Under the pieces are notes generated by a model. That model was not told the origin of the DNA, made no database searches, and was given only the letters and a program-made list of their open reading frames with translations. This document shows, in pieces, positions 1-8,700 of a stretch of 64,000 bases of DNA (its first letter is position 1; the number at the start of each line of letters is the position of its first letter). Source of the stretch: Anaerolineales bacterium (GTDB lineage: Bacteria > Chloroflexota > Anaerolineae > Anaerolineales > Villigracilaceae). A program made the translations under genes and the position numbers. The stretch covers positions 124,001 through 188,000 of the forward strand of contig JACKAV010000003.1 in assembly GCA_020634895.1 (NCBI GenBank), given 5' to 3'.

Positions 1-1
1 T

Positions 2-496
2 CTTATTTCATCGCTTCTTTGCGTGATTATTTCAACGGGTTCGTTTGCGTGGGGGTATCGGCTGGCAGGTTTTGACAGCGCCGTTTCCTGGATCATCGTA
101 TTCGGCGTTTTTTGGTTTGCGGCTCAAATATGGAAGTGGCGCTGGTTCTCGCTCATGGCGCTTGCTCTTTCTTTTTTGCTGGCGGTCTTTGGAATTTGGT
201 TCGGCTTTGTTCCCGGCTGGATGTTCGGCGGCGCGATCTTTGCCGTGCTTGTCTGGGACTTAACCGAATTCCCAAGGAAACTCAAAACACTGCCTGCACG
301 CGATGACCTTGCTGGTAGAACGCGCCGACATATTTTTCGAATAAGTTTTATGACGCTTGCCGCCCTTGCCTTCACCTCTTTATTGATGTATGGGCTGGGT
401 CAATGGTCAATGGAATGGGGGTATTTTATTTTGGGCGTGATGCTGCTCATGAGCTTGCAATTCCTTGCGTGGATAAAAAATCCGCGAAGCCGTTAA
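2..496 (+). CDS. Multi-pass membrane protein, 5' end possibly outside the window
   Basis: The frame is open from base 2 to the stop at 494-496. The first start codon inside the window is GTG at 23, giving 157 residues, but the frame continues to the edge, so the true start may lie upstream. The sequence is strongly hydrophobic with about four to five membrane segments separated by short basic or aromatic loops, and it ends in a short basic tail (IKNPRSR). I recognise no family. The stop overlaps the stop of the convergent P-loop kinase gene by a few bases. Function unknown; only its integral-membrane character is clear. Confidence 0.6.
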   Translation, partial: LISSLLCVIISTGSFAWGYRLAGFDSAVSWIIVFGVFWFAAQIWKWRWFSLMALALSFLLAVFGIWFGFVPGWMFGGAIFAVLVWDLTEFPRKLKTLPARDDLAGRTRRHIFRISFMTLAALAFTSLLMYGLGQWSMEWGYFILGVMLLMSLQFLAWIKNPRSR

Positions 497-1035
497 ATGG
501 ATTTGATCCACGCCTCCGCCTCACGCGGACCTTTGAACTGAATCGGTTTCAGGTGTTTATATTCTGGCTGTGAGAGCAATTTGGGAATCTCGCGCTTCCT
601 TCTCCAATAGGTCTTGAACAACCACTTGAACAGCGATTCATCCGACCAGAGTTTGAGGTGCCACCAGAATTTCTCGCGGTTTCCGTTCCATAATTCTTCC
701 TGAGTCACTGCACGCCGAATCGTGCGCGTGAGCAGACGCCAGAACACAATGGGGAAGGGATAATCCAGCCAGATGACGACTTCTGCGCGGGTCCAGATCA
801 AATTGCGGACTCGGCTGTAATTTCCCGCCACAACCCACGCTTCAGATTGAGTCGCTTTGTCCACCCGTTCCCGAAAAATGGGATCATCCGCTCCCGTCCA
901 GTTTGGATCCCAGTAGAGGGCATCCAATTCGACAAAGTCATAGCCGAATTTATCCGCCAGTGCCTTTGCCAGCGTGGACTTGCCCGAAGAGGTGGTGCCG
1001 ATCACCACGATGCGTTTGTAGGGAAATGTGTTCAT
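493..1035 (-). CDS. Adenylate-kinase-like P-loop NTPase
   Basis: A 180-residue protein with a Walker A loop GTTSSGKST at residues 13-21, followed by an adenylate-kinase-like pattern: ELDALYWDPNW, then AWVVAGNY and a VVIWLDYP strand. This is the architecture of the small P-loop kinases often annotated as topology modulation protein or FlaR-like; the substrate is not known. I chose ATG 1035 because TATAAT sits at 1045-1050, nine bases before it. Starts at 1059 or 1074 would lie upstream of that promoter. No Shine-Dalgarno sequence is seen, so the mRNA may be almost leaderless. It is a single gene, convergent with the membrane protein before it. Confidence 0.75.
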   Translation of the reverse strand: MNTFPYKRIVVIGTTSSGKSTLAKALADKFGYDFVELDALYWDPNWTGADDPIFRERVDKATQSEAWVVAGNYSRVRNLIWTRAEVVIWLDYPFPIVFWRLLTRTIRRAVTQEELWNGNREKFWWHLKLWSDESLFKWLFKTYWRRKREIPKLLSQPEYKHLKPIQFKGPREAEAWIKSI

Positions 1036-1044
1036 GGGCAGGGG

Positions 1045-1050
1045 ATTATA
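1045..1050 (-). promoter_or_regulatory. -10 box of the P-loop NTPase gene (short-leader promoter)
   Basis: TATAAT on the minus strand, nine bases before ATG 1035. A TTGCAA hexamer lies 18 bp further upstream as a possible -35. There is no Shine-Dalgarno sequence between the box and the ATG. Confidence 0.55.
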
Positions 1051-1119
1051 ATTTGCCATGAACGTAATTTGCAAACCTAACAGAAGGAGTGTCTACATTC
1101 GGAAGTAGTTTATTGGATA

Positions 1120-1183
1120 TTCACCACAGAGCACAGAGATTTCCTCATGTTTTCTCCGTGAACTCTGTGCCCTCTGTGGTGAA
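1120..1183. repeat. Imperfect inverted repeat, CACAGAG family
   Basis: The left arm TTCACCACAGAGCACAGAG (1120-1138) is mirrored by CTCTGTGCCCTCTGTGGTGA (1163-1182), with a ~24 nt centre. It lies directly upstream of the aminotransferase gene. Similar CACAGAT/CACGGAT palindromes recur near 13.65, 31.4/31.87, 35.0 and 36.3 kb, so this is a dispersed family rather than a local hairpin. Confidence 0.8.
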
Positions 1184-1230
1184 GGATTTCTTTATCTTCT
1201 ATGATGGACACTCCCAACAAGGAACCTTCC

Positions 1231-2583
1231 ATGTTTGACCTCCCCGATAACGAAATTCTCCCTCTCTCGAAAGAACACGTCTTTTGGACGTGGTCTGCGC
1301 AAGCCAAAGTCAATCCCATTGCAGTGAAACGCGCCAAGGGCGTGTATTTCTGGGATGTGGATGATAAGAAATATCTCGACTTCAACTCGATGACCATGTG
1401 CGTCAACATCGGTCATGGGAATGAACGCATCATCAAAGCCATGCAGGAGCAGGTAGCGGAGTTGCCCTACGCGGCGCCGGGTATGACGACGAAAATCCGC
1501 GCGGTGGCGAGCAGGGAAGTGGCATCCGTCACACCGAATGGCGCATTGAGCAAGGTCCTCTTCACCCTCGGCGGCGCGGACGCGAACGAGAACGCCATCA
1601 AACTCGCGCGCGGATATACCAAACGCCACAAGATTCTCACGCGCTATCGCTCGTATCACGGCGCGTCCGCTGGGGCGATGGCAGCGACAGGCGATCCCCG
1701 CCGCGTGGCGTGGGAGCCGAACTTGATGACGGGCGTGGTGCATTTCCTTGACCCGTATCGTTATCGTTCCACATTCCACCGCACAAATCCCAATATCTCC
1801 GAAGCGGACTTCGCGCAGGATTACCTCAACCATTTGGAAGAGACCATCCTGTACGAAGGACCGGAATCCATTGCGGCGATTCTAATGGAATCTGTGACGG
1901 GCACGAACGGCATTATCATCCCGCCGGAGGGATACATGCAGGGCGTACGTCAACTTTGCGATAAATATGGCGTCGTGATGATTGCGGACGAAGTGATGAG
2001 CGGCTTTGGTCGCACAGGCAAATGGTTCGCCGTTGAGCATTGGAACGTCGTACCCGATATTATGACGATGGCAAAGGGACTCACGTCCGCGTATGCGCCT
2101 TTGGGTGCGGTGGCGATGAAGCCGGAGATCGCGGCGGCGTTCGATGAACACGCTTTCGAAAGCGGATTGACGTACACGTCGCATCCGGTATCGCTGGCGG
2201 CGGCTGTGGCGAACATCCAAGCCATGAGGGAGGATAAGGTCGTCGAGCACGCGGCAGGCATGAGCGGAGTCTTGAGGCGCATGCTGTCCGATTTGGGTGA
2301 GTCGCATCCATCGGTTGGAGAAGTCCGCAGCATTGGTCTTTTCGGCATCATCGAATTGGTCAGGAACCGCGAGACGAAAGAACCGATGGCGCCGTGGAAT
2401 GGGTCATCGCCGGAAATGACGGCGCTGAAAAAATACTGCATTGATCACGGACTTTTCCTTTATACTCATTGGCATACGGTTTTGATCATCCCGCCGTTGA
2501 TCATAGATGAAGCGCAATTGAAGGAAGGATTTGATGTGCTGGATGAGGCGTTAAAGATCACCGATAGGACTACCGATGGATAA
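1231..2583 (+). CDS. Class III PLP-dependent aminotransferase
   Basis: About 450 residues with the fold-type I, class III signature: LGGADANENAIKLARGY, the RYRSYHGAS segment, IADEVMSGFGRTGKWFA, and the Schiff-base lysine in MTMAKGLTSAYAPLG. That last segment most resembles taurine-pyruvate, beta-alanine-pyruvate and GABA aminotransferases, but the amino donor cannot be fixed from sequence. An in-frame ATG ATG at 1201 has no ribosome-binding site. ATG 1231 has AAGGAA six bases upstream and is preferred, although 1201 cannot be excluded. The gene stands alone, with a palindromic repeat upstream and a small membrane-protein gene about 57 bp downstream. Confidence 0.88.
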   Translation: MFDLPDNEILPLSKEHVFWTWSAQAKVNPIAVKRAKGVYFWDVDDKKYLDFNSMTMCVNIGHGNERIIKAMQEQVAELPYAAPGMTTKIRAVASREVASVTPNGALSKVLFTLGGADANENAIKLARGYTKRHKILTRYRSYHGASAGAMAATGDPRRVAWEPNLMTGVVHFLDPYRYRSTFHRTNPNISEADFAQDYLNHLEETILYEGPESIAAILMESVTGTNGIIIPPEGYMQGVRQLCDKYGVVMIADEVMSGFGRTGKWFAVEHWNVVPDIMTMAKGLTSAYAPLGAVAMKPEIAAAFDEHAFESGLTYTSHPVSLAAAVANIQAMREDKVVEHAAGMSGVLRRMLSDLGESHPSVGEVRSIGLFGIIELVRNRETKEPMAPWNGSSPEMTALKKYCIDHGLFLYTHWHTVLIIPPLIIDEAQLKEGFDVLDEALKITDRTTDG

Positions 2584-2640
2584 CATTGCGCCGAGAATAA
2601 TGTAAAATTCTTTAAACCACTTAGAAAAGGAGAATGTAAA

Positions 2641-2964
2641 ATGGATTATCAACCCTCTTCGCCGTCCCCATCGCAGCCACCTTCACCTGCCCCCGCCTCT
2701 GGTGGAAATGCACGAGTCATGTCAATCGCTTCACTGGTCATCGGTGTGATCAATTTGTGCGCATGGTTTTTCCCGATCTGCGGCGTGCCGCTTGGCATCG
2801 TTGGAATTGTTCTTGGTTATCTTGGAATGAAAGATCCCTCGCAGAAGACCATGGCGATCATTGGCATTGCTTTGAGCGCACTCGGTTTGCTGGCAGCTTG
2901 TGTCAATGGAGCCATTGGCGCGTATATGGGACTTTCTGGACAAGGTTTTCAATTCACCCAGTAA
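2641..2964 (+). CDS. Small two-helix membrane protein (DUF4190-like)
   Basis: 107 residues. The first ~25 are Pro/Ser-rich (PSSPSPSQPPSPAPAS) and probably cytoplasmic. Two hydrophobic segments follow, at about 29-60 and 70-95, with the G-x-x-x-G-rich pattern GIVGIVLGYLGM and a short loop containing KDPSQKTMAI. The layout matches small DUF4190-type proteins of unknown function. The 108-residue protein at 35962-36288 has the same plan. AAAGGAG lies eight bases before the ATG, and a strong terminator follows. Confidence 0.75.
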   Translation: MDYQPSSPSPSQPPSPAPASGGNARVMSIASLVIGVINLCAWFFPICGVPLGIVGIVLGYLGMKDPSQKTMAIIGIALSALGLLAACVNGAIGAYMGLSGQGFQFTQ

Positions 2965-2977
2965 TTTTCGATTTACG

Positions 2978-3008
2978 AAAAATGCTCCCGTTCTTGGGAG
3001 CATTTTTT
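2978..3008. terminator. Bidirectional intrinsic terminator
   Basis: Perfect stem AAAAATGCTCCC / GGGAGCATTTTT with a six-base loop. It is A-rich on one side and T-rich on the other, and sits between the convergent small membrane protein and kinase 1 genes. Confidence 0.9.
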
Positions 3009-3010
3009 GT

Positions 3011-5035
3011 TTAAGGAGCGTTTGTTTTATCGGGCGGGGGAATTCGTTCTGGTCCCGTGAATATCGGCATTTCGGATATGGAATAGGCAGACTCATACGC
3101 GCTGTCTGCGCCGCCTTCACCGGCTATGGGTTCAATGCGCCCGTTTGCATCGGCATCATCGCCGTATAGCATGCCTGCGGAGAGAATTTCCATTTCGGTG
3201 ATCACGGCTTCCATGCCGGAATCGAATGGCATGGTCTGAAGTTCCAGAGCGAGGTTAAGAAGCTGCTCCGCCTGATTTTCCATGTTCTCGGCGCATATCA
3301 CCACTTCTTCGCTGTGCTGCGTGATGTTCGTGGTTGAATCAGCTGCATCGGCGGCGAGTTGCGCCTGCTCGATGGTCTGCGGAATGTATCCCTGTTGTTC
3401 GCCATTTAGGAGAAGCCCAAATCCTTCCACCGGGTCTTCGATTTCGCCATCCCCGTTCCAATCTTTGTACAGGCTTGTGTTTTTATCCCCGGCGAGTTGA
3501 TTGATGATCTCTTCGGTCTTCAAACGCATGGTTTCTTCATCATCCGCCATATAGGCTTGACGCAATTCGACCACAGACGTATTCACAGTATCGGCTGCGC
3601 TCCAAAGTCCCTGAACGAGGGCGGTGCCGTATGGTGTGCTTCCGATGGTATCCAACAGATGCCGCACAGGGACCAATGCCAGCGGAGGGAATACGGAGGA
3701 TGCGACGATCTCCCGGCTGGACTCATTTGGGTTTGGGTCATCATTCGGCTCAAGCGTGACCTCGAACTGGTCATACGTTGCAAAGAGATTCGTGGACTCC
3801 GGGCTGATGAATGTTAACTGTCCGACGTTCCCTTGAAGAGTGATCTCGCCGATATTGCGTCTTCCGCCGCTTTGGGAGATGAGCCAGCCTTCGTAGTGTG
3901 TCCCCTGTTTTAGGTCTGGCAATCCGCTGACGGTAATCAATGCTTTGTCCATGATGTAGTTGAAATCCTGGAACGCGACCTGACCTATGGGTTGATTGGG
4001 GTCGAGCTGTGACTTCGGTCCACGAAAGAGGCGGATGCCCAACAGCGTAACTGCAACCAAAGCAACGATACCGCCAATAATGAACATGGTCCGCGAAGGC
4101 ACGGCGGATTCTTTTTGAGGTTCCGGCGTATTGAGCAGTTCACTGATCTCTTCGGTTTTCTGCGAGATAGCTTTGCCATCGAGGACGGCGATGAATTCAT
4201 TCACGAGTTCCGCGGCGGATTCAAAGCGTTGTTCCGGTTCTTTGGCGAGCGCCCGGTCGATGATGGCTTGCATATCCGCGGAGATGCCTTCGATGGGCGG
4301 GGGCGGCTCGTTCAGGTGTTTCATCAGAACGCCGAAGGAGGATTCGGCGTCGAAAGGGACATTCCCAGCCAGCATTTCGTAAAGGACAACGCCGAGGGAG
4401 TAAATATCTGTTTTGCGGTCTACGTGGTCGCCGCGGGCTTGTTCGGGGCTCATGTATGCGGGCGTCCCGGAGACGGTCCCTGTTGAGGTTTGGGTGGTGG
4501 AGTCGAGTAGGCGGACCAGCCCAAAGTCGGTGAGAACCGGTTCTACATCCTCAGGCAATGGACCTTCGAGATCGATGCTTCCGCTTTTTGAGCGCAGCAA
4601 AATATTGGCGGGTTTGATATCCCGATGGACGATGTTGCGCTCGTGGGCGTAATCCATTGCCGAAGCAACGGAGGTAAGCAGGCGGGCGGTGGTTCGGTGG
4701 GGAAGGGTCTCTTCGCGTTTACGCAGGGCTTTCAAATAATTTCCGAGTGATGCGCCGGAGACGAGTTCCATGACGATGCATGGGCGCCCATCCACAAGAT
4801 CGTAATCGGATATTTGAATGATGTTGGGATGTTCGAGACCGGCAACCACCCGCGCTTCTCTTGCGAACCTTGCGCGCGAGTCGGGGTCTTCCTCCACATG
4901 ATCCCGCATGATCTTGACCGCTACTTTGCGGTTGAGTGTTGTGTGTGTGCCGTAATAGACTTCTGCCATTCCCCCGCGCGCGATAAGTTCGCCGATCAAA
5001 ACGTTCCCGATTTTCTTTCCGCTCCACGTTGACAT
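3011..5035 (-). CDS. Transmembrane Ser/Thr protein kinase with extracellular sensor (paralogue 1)
   Basis: 674 residues. The N-terminal PknB-type kinase domain (about 10-275) carries the Gly-rich loop ARGGMAEVY, catalytic Lys in KVAVKIM, HRDIKPANILL, DFG in LTDFGLVRLL and the GTPAYMSPEQA activation segment, so it should be active. A single membrane helix (about 316-337, MFIIGGIVALVAVTLLGI) separates it from a ~330-residue outer region. That region starts with a part resembling the RskA anti-sigma domain (YEGWLISQSGG) and continues into a helical part with two acidic loops, DWNGDGEIEDP and DADANGRIEP, that look like EF-hand/dockerin calcium loops. The paralogue at 15587-17677 has the same order. 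TATAAT ends seven bases before the ATG. Confidence 0.92.
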   Translation of the reverse strand: MSTWSGKKIGNVLIGELIARGGMAEVYYGTHTTLNRKVAVKIMRDHVEEDPDSRARFAREARVVAGLEHPNIIQISDYDLVDGRPCIVMELVSGASLGNYLKALRKREETLPHRTTARLLTSVASAMDYAHERNIVHRDIKPANILLRSKSGSIDLEGPLPEDVEPVLTDFGLVRLLDSTTQTSTGTVSGTPAYMSPEQARGDHVDRKTDIYSLGVVLYEMLAGNVPFDAESSFGVLMKHLNEPPPPIEGISADMQAIIDRALAKEPEQRFESAAELVNEFIAVLDGKAISQKTEEISELLNTPEPQKESAVPSRTMFIIGGIVALVAVTLLGIRLFRGPKSQLDPNQPIGQVAFQDFNYIMDKALITVSGLPDLKQGTHYEGWLISQSGGRRNIGEITLQGNVGQLTFISPESTNLFATYDQFEVTLEPNDDPNPNESSREIVASSVFPPLALVPVRHLLDTIGSTPYGTALVQGLWSAADTVNTSVVELRQAYMADDEETMRLKTEEIINQLAGDKNTSLYKDWNGDGEIEDPVEGFGLLLNGEQQGYIPQTIEQAQLAADAADSTTNITQHSEEVVICAENMENQAEQLLNLALELQTMPFDSGMEAVITEMEILSAGMLYGDDADANGRIEPIAGEGGADSAYESAYSISEMPIFTGPERIPPPDKTNAP

Positions 5036-5042
5036 GCCGAAG

Positions 5043-5048
5043 ATTATA
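5043..5048 (-). promoter_or_regulatory. -10 box of kinase 1 (leaderless promoter)
   Basis: TATAAT, seven bases before ATG 5035, with no Shine-Dalgarno sequence. Transcription would start at or within a base or two of the start codon. No convincing -35 hexamer is seen. Confidence 0.55.
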
Positions 5049-5101
5049 ACCGCGAAAATCTGCCTGTTTTCCGGCTGTGCGGGAACGGAACTTGCATTGA
5101 A

Positions 5102-5551
5102 TTAATCCGCCTGGGAAGTGTCAGAGTGCGCCGTGTAGGGTGCGGCATTCCCTTGAACTTTGTGATTCATTCTTTTTCCCTCGCGCAGCCATGTCCTGGC
5201 TTTTGCCGGGTCGCTAAAGATCGCCATCTGGTATCCCCGGTTGTAGAACACAGTTTCGTAAAATGCCAGAACATCCGGTTGTTTTGTGATCACTGCGCGG
5301 CGGACGACCCGCATATTCAATTTTAAGTGTGAGCCTAATTCTTCCATGAATTTTAATAATGAGAATATATCCACCACAGACAGGACGAAACTCGCCTCAC
5401 TCATATCGGTCAGCAGCAGGAAGCACTTTTCCTGCGCGATCCGGTCGATAATTTCACGCATGAAATCACGTGCAGTTTTAATGTTTAGGTCCCCTTTAAA
5501 CCAGGCTTCGATGATGCCTTCATCAACATTGTGCCAGACTGAATAAGTCAT
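5102..5551 (-). CDS. STAS / SpoIIAA-like protein
   Basis: 149 residues in an alternating beta-alpha pattern. An N-terminal beta hairpin (VDEGIIEAWFKGDL) leads to an amphipathic helix, a buried LLLTDMSEASF strand and a helix ending near residue 125. This is the plan of STAS/SpoIIAA-like domains, which act in partner-switching or lipid binding. No conserved phosphorylatable Ser of the classical SpoIIAA type can be assigned with confidence. The last ~20 residues are polar and probably disordered. It lies 66 bp upstream of the kinase 1 start, so a link to kinase signalling is possible but is inference only. Confidence 0.6.
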   Translation of the reverse strand: MTYSVWHNVDEGIIEAWFKGDLNIKTARDFMREIIDRIAQEKCFLLLTDMSEASFVLSVVDIFSLLKFMEELGSHLKLNMRVVRRAVITKQPDVLAFYETVFYNRGYQMAIFSDPAKARTWLREGKRMNHKVQGNAAPYTAHSDTSQAD

Positions 5552-5585
5552 GTTGTTTCTCGTAATTTACAAATTTGGTACTTGC

Positions 5586-5614
5586 ATTATACAGAATTCA
5601 ATCCCCTTTTTCAA
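5586..5614 (-). promoter_or_regulatory. Sigma-70-type promoter of the STAS-like gene
   Basis: TTGAAA (5609-5614), a 17 bp spacer and TATAAT (5586-5591), read on the minus strand. This gives a 5' leader of about 30 nt before ATG 5551. Confidence 0.7.
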
Positions 5615-5674
5615 TCTCTTTTCATGGTTCCTTCATTTCTGGGGACGACCTATTGTTGACCCAATTTGGTAGAC

Positions 5675-5712
5675 AAAAAAGCCCCCGAGACCAAGGTCCC
5701 GGGGGCTTTTTT
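5675..5712 (-). terminator. Intrinsic terminator of the surface-protein gene
   Basis: A nested perfect stem: AAAAAAGCCCCC pairs with GGGGGCTTTTTT, and an inner GACC pairs with GGTC. It follows the stop of the large surface-protein gene by about 13 bp. Confidence 0.9.
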
Positions 5713-5725
5713 GTTAAGTTACCGT

Positions 5726-8700
5726 TTATTCGCTATCAATGCTGACCAGTACAGCCCGAACAACACGGCGGTAATAATAAGTGTCGTTCAGCGGGTTGTA
5801 TCCCTGGCAGGTGATGAGGGTCAGGTACGAGGCATCCTCGAGGTCTGCAAAAGCAAATGTGGTGGCGAAGGAACGCGACAGGCGGGAGTTACGCACTTCA
5901 AAGACGTACTTCTCACCATACAAGTGAATAATGATCTGGTCGCCATAACTGAGCTTCTTCAGGTTCACGAAGGGACCATCGAGTCCGTCCGCATTGGTGA
6001 CATGGGCGGTGAGGACGGAGTTCCCTTCCCAGGTGGGGAAGGCGGTGCCGTTGAGCCAGCCGACGTTGTTGGCAAGCCAGGTCACATCCCATTCGCCTTC
6101 GCTGTTCTGCGGGACACCGACAATGCTGGTCTTGATGCCAAGCGCGGGGACTTCGATCCACAGGTCACCGAGACTGCTGTAAGCGAGGTCTTCAGGCTGT
6201 TCGGGCAGGGCAGTGACGCGGTTCGGGGCGAAGCCGGTAGCTGGCAGCGCGGTGACAGCGAGACTGGACGTGCTGGCTTTTCCTGCATTGCCACCACCAC
6301 CGCCACCAGTTGTGGTTGGGGTGACGACCTGGAAGTTGCGTGCGAAGTCTGTTCCGGAATTGATGCCATCTCCAGCGAGTTCAATAGTTGGGTCGGCAGC
6401 AAGGACAATGGAGGTGGTGCCGCAGACGTACAGGCGGTAGTACCCCGTGACGGTAAGGGGAGTGCTAAGGGTGAGCGTGGCAACAAATGGACCAGAACCG
6501 CCGCCATTGCTGTAGTTCACCGAGGTGACCGGGGTGTTGATGTCCGGCGCGACCAATCCGCTGGCACAACTGAGAGTGTTGAAGGTGCCGGTCGATGAGC
6601 GGACGAGCAGATAGTTGGCAGGGTTGGTCACATCGTCTATGAAGTTGACCAAATCAGCCGGATCGTCATATACATCCCAATTGAATTGGACGGTAAGCTG
6701 GGTAATACCAAGTGTGCTGGGAACGATCTCGTTCTCTGAAACACTTCCATCGCCTGTGTTCGGGGATGAGTTGATATTGGGAACAAGCAGTACGGGAACA
6801 TCGTCGTCGTTGGCGAACGCACAGATGACATCTTCGCCTAGGGCAAGGGTCAGTCCGTCGCTGCCGTCTGTATCGGTGCCGTTACAGGTGATGGCTGTAT
6901 TGGTATATCCGGCAGGACCGCTTTCGGTTAGGGTGTAGTTGCCTGCGCTGACTGGCGCGCTCGTGATGGCGGCATCGCCTTCCACGCCGCTGATGTTGGT
7001 GGGACCGTTTGCATTGAGGGTCCAGTCGGTGTCGAGTGCGGTTCCAATGTTGTCGTTGGTGACATCCTTAACGAGGGTCAGGGTGGCTGATGCATCGTCA
7101 TTGGCGAAGGTACAGGTGACATTTTCGCCGGGGTTGAGGGTCAAGCCGTCGCTGCCGTCGGAGTCGGAGCCGTCACATGTGATGGCGGTCTGGGTATAAC
7201 CCGAAGGTCCACCAGTTTCGGTGAGGGTGTAACTGCCAGCATCCACGGTTGCATTGGTGATGGCCCCTGCGCCTTCCGTGCCATTGATCGTAGAGGGACC
7301 AACAGCATTGAGCGTCCAATCAGTGTCTACCGCAGTGCCGCCATTGTCATTGGTGACATCCTTGGCGAGCGTAAGGGTTGGGGCAACATCGTCGTTGGTG
7401 AAGGTACAGGTAACTGTTTCTCCAAGAGCGATGGTCAGTCCATCGGCAGGGTTGATATCTGCCGCGCCTGTACAGGCGAGTCCTGTCTGTGTATAGCCTG
7501 AAGGACCGCCGCTTTCGGTCAACGTAAATGTTCCTGCATTGACAGGTGCATTGGTGACTGCGGCATTGCCACTCACACCGCTGATATTCGTGGGACCGGT
7601 GGCATTGAGGGTCCAGGCGGTGTTTGCTACTGTACCACCATTATCGTTGACCACAGTCTTTTGCAGGGTCAGAGACGCTGCTGTATCGTCATTGGTGAAT
7701 GTACAGGTGACGTTTTCACCGGGCAGCAGGGTCAAGCCGTCCGCGCCGTTTGCGTCGGAGCCGGTACAGGCAATGCCGGTCTGGGAATAACCCGAGGGTC
7801 CGCCAGTTTCGGTGAGGGTGTAGCTGCCTGCATTGACGGTGGCATTGGTGACAGTTCCTGCACCTTCCGTGCCGCTGATCGTAGAGGGACCGGTGGCATT
7901 GAGCGTCCATGCAGTATCCACTGCCGATCCGCCGCTGTCATTGATCACAGTCTTTGCCAGAGTAAGGGTTGGAGCGATATCGTCATTTGTGAAGGTACAG
8001 GTGACTGTTTCTCCAGCAACCAGAGTCAGCCCGTCGGCAGGGTTGGCGTCTGCCGCACCTACACAGGAGAGACCAGTCTGTGTATAGCCTGAAGGACCGC
8101 CGCTTTCGGTCAACGTGTACGTTCCCGGAGTTACAGTGGCGCTGGTGACAGCCCCTGCACCTTCCACTCCGCTGATCGGGGTGGGACCGTTCGCATTGAG
8201 GGTCCAGGCAGTATCTGCGGCTGTACCACCGTTGTTATTGGTCACGGTTTTCTGGAGGGTGAGCGTGGCGCCGATATCGTCATTGGTGAATGTACAGGTG
8301 ACGTTTTCACCGGGCAGCAGGGTCAGTCCGTCCGCGCCGTTTGCATCGGAGCCGGTACAGGCGATACCGGTTTGCGAGTAATCCGAAGGACCGCCAGTTT
8401 CGGTGAGGGTGTAGCTGCCTGCGTTGACAGTGGCATTGGTGACCGCTCCTGCGCCTTCCACACCGCTGATCGAAGTGGGACCGTTTGCGTTGAGCGTCCA
8501 GGCAGTGTCCACAGCCGAGCCGCCATTGTCATTGACCACGGTTTTTGCAAGGGTCAGGGTCGGGGCAACATCGTTATTGGTGAATGTACAGGTGACTGTT
8601 TCGCCAAGAGCGATGGTCAGTCCGTCAGCAGGGTTGGCATCTGCTGCGCCTGAACAGGAGAGACCTGTCTGTGTATAGCCCGAAGGACCGCCGCTTTCGG

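Noticed and set aside
1192..1833. 213-codon minus-strand frame opposite the aminotransferase
   Set aside because: Lies entirely over conserved class III aminotransferase codons and resembles no family.
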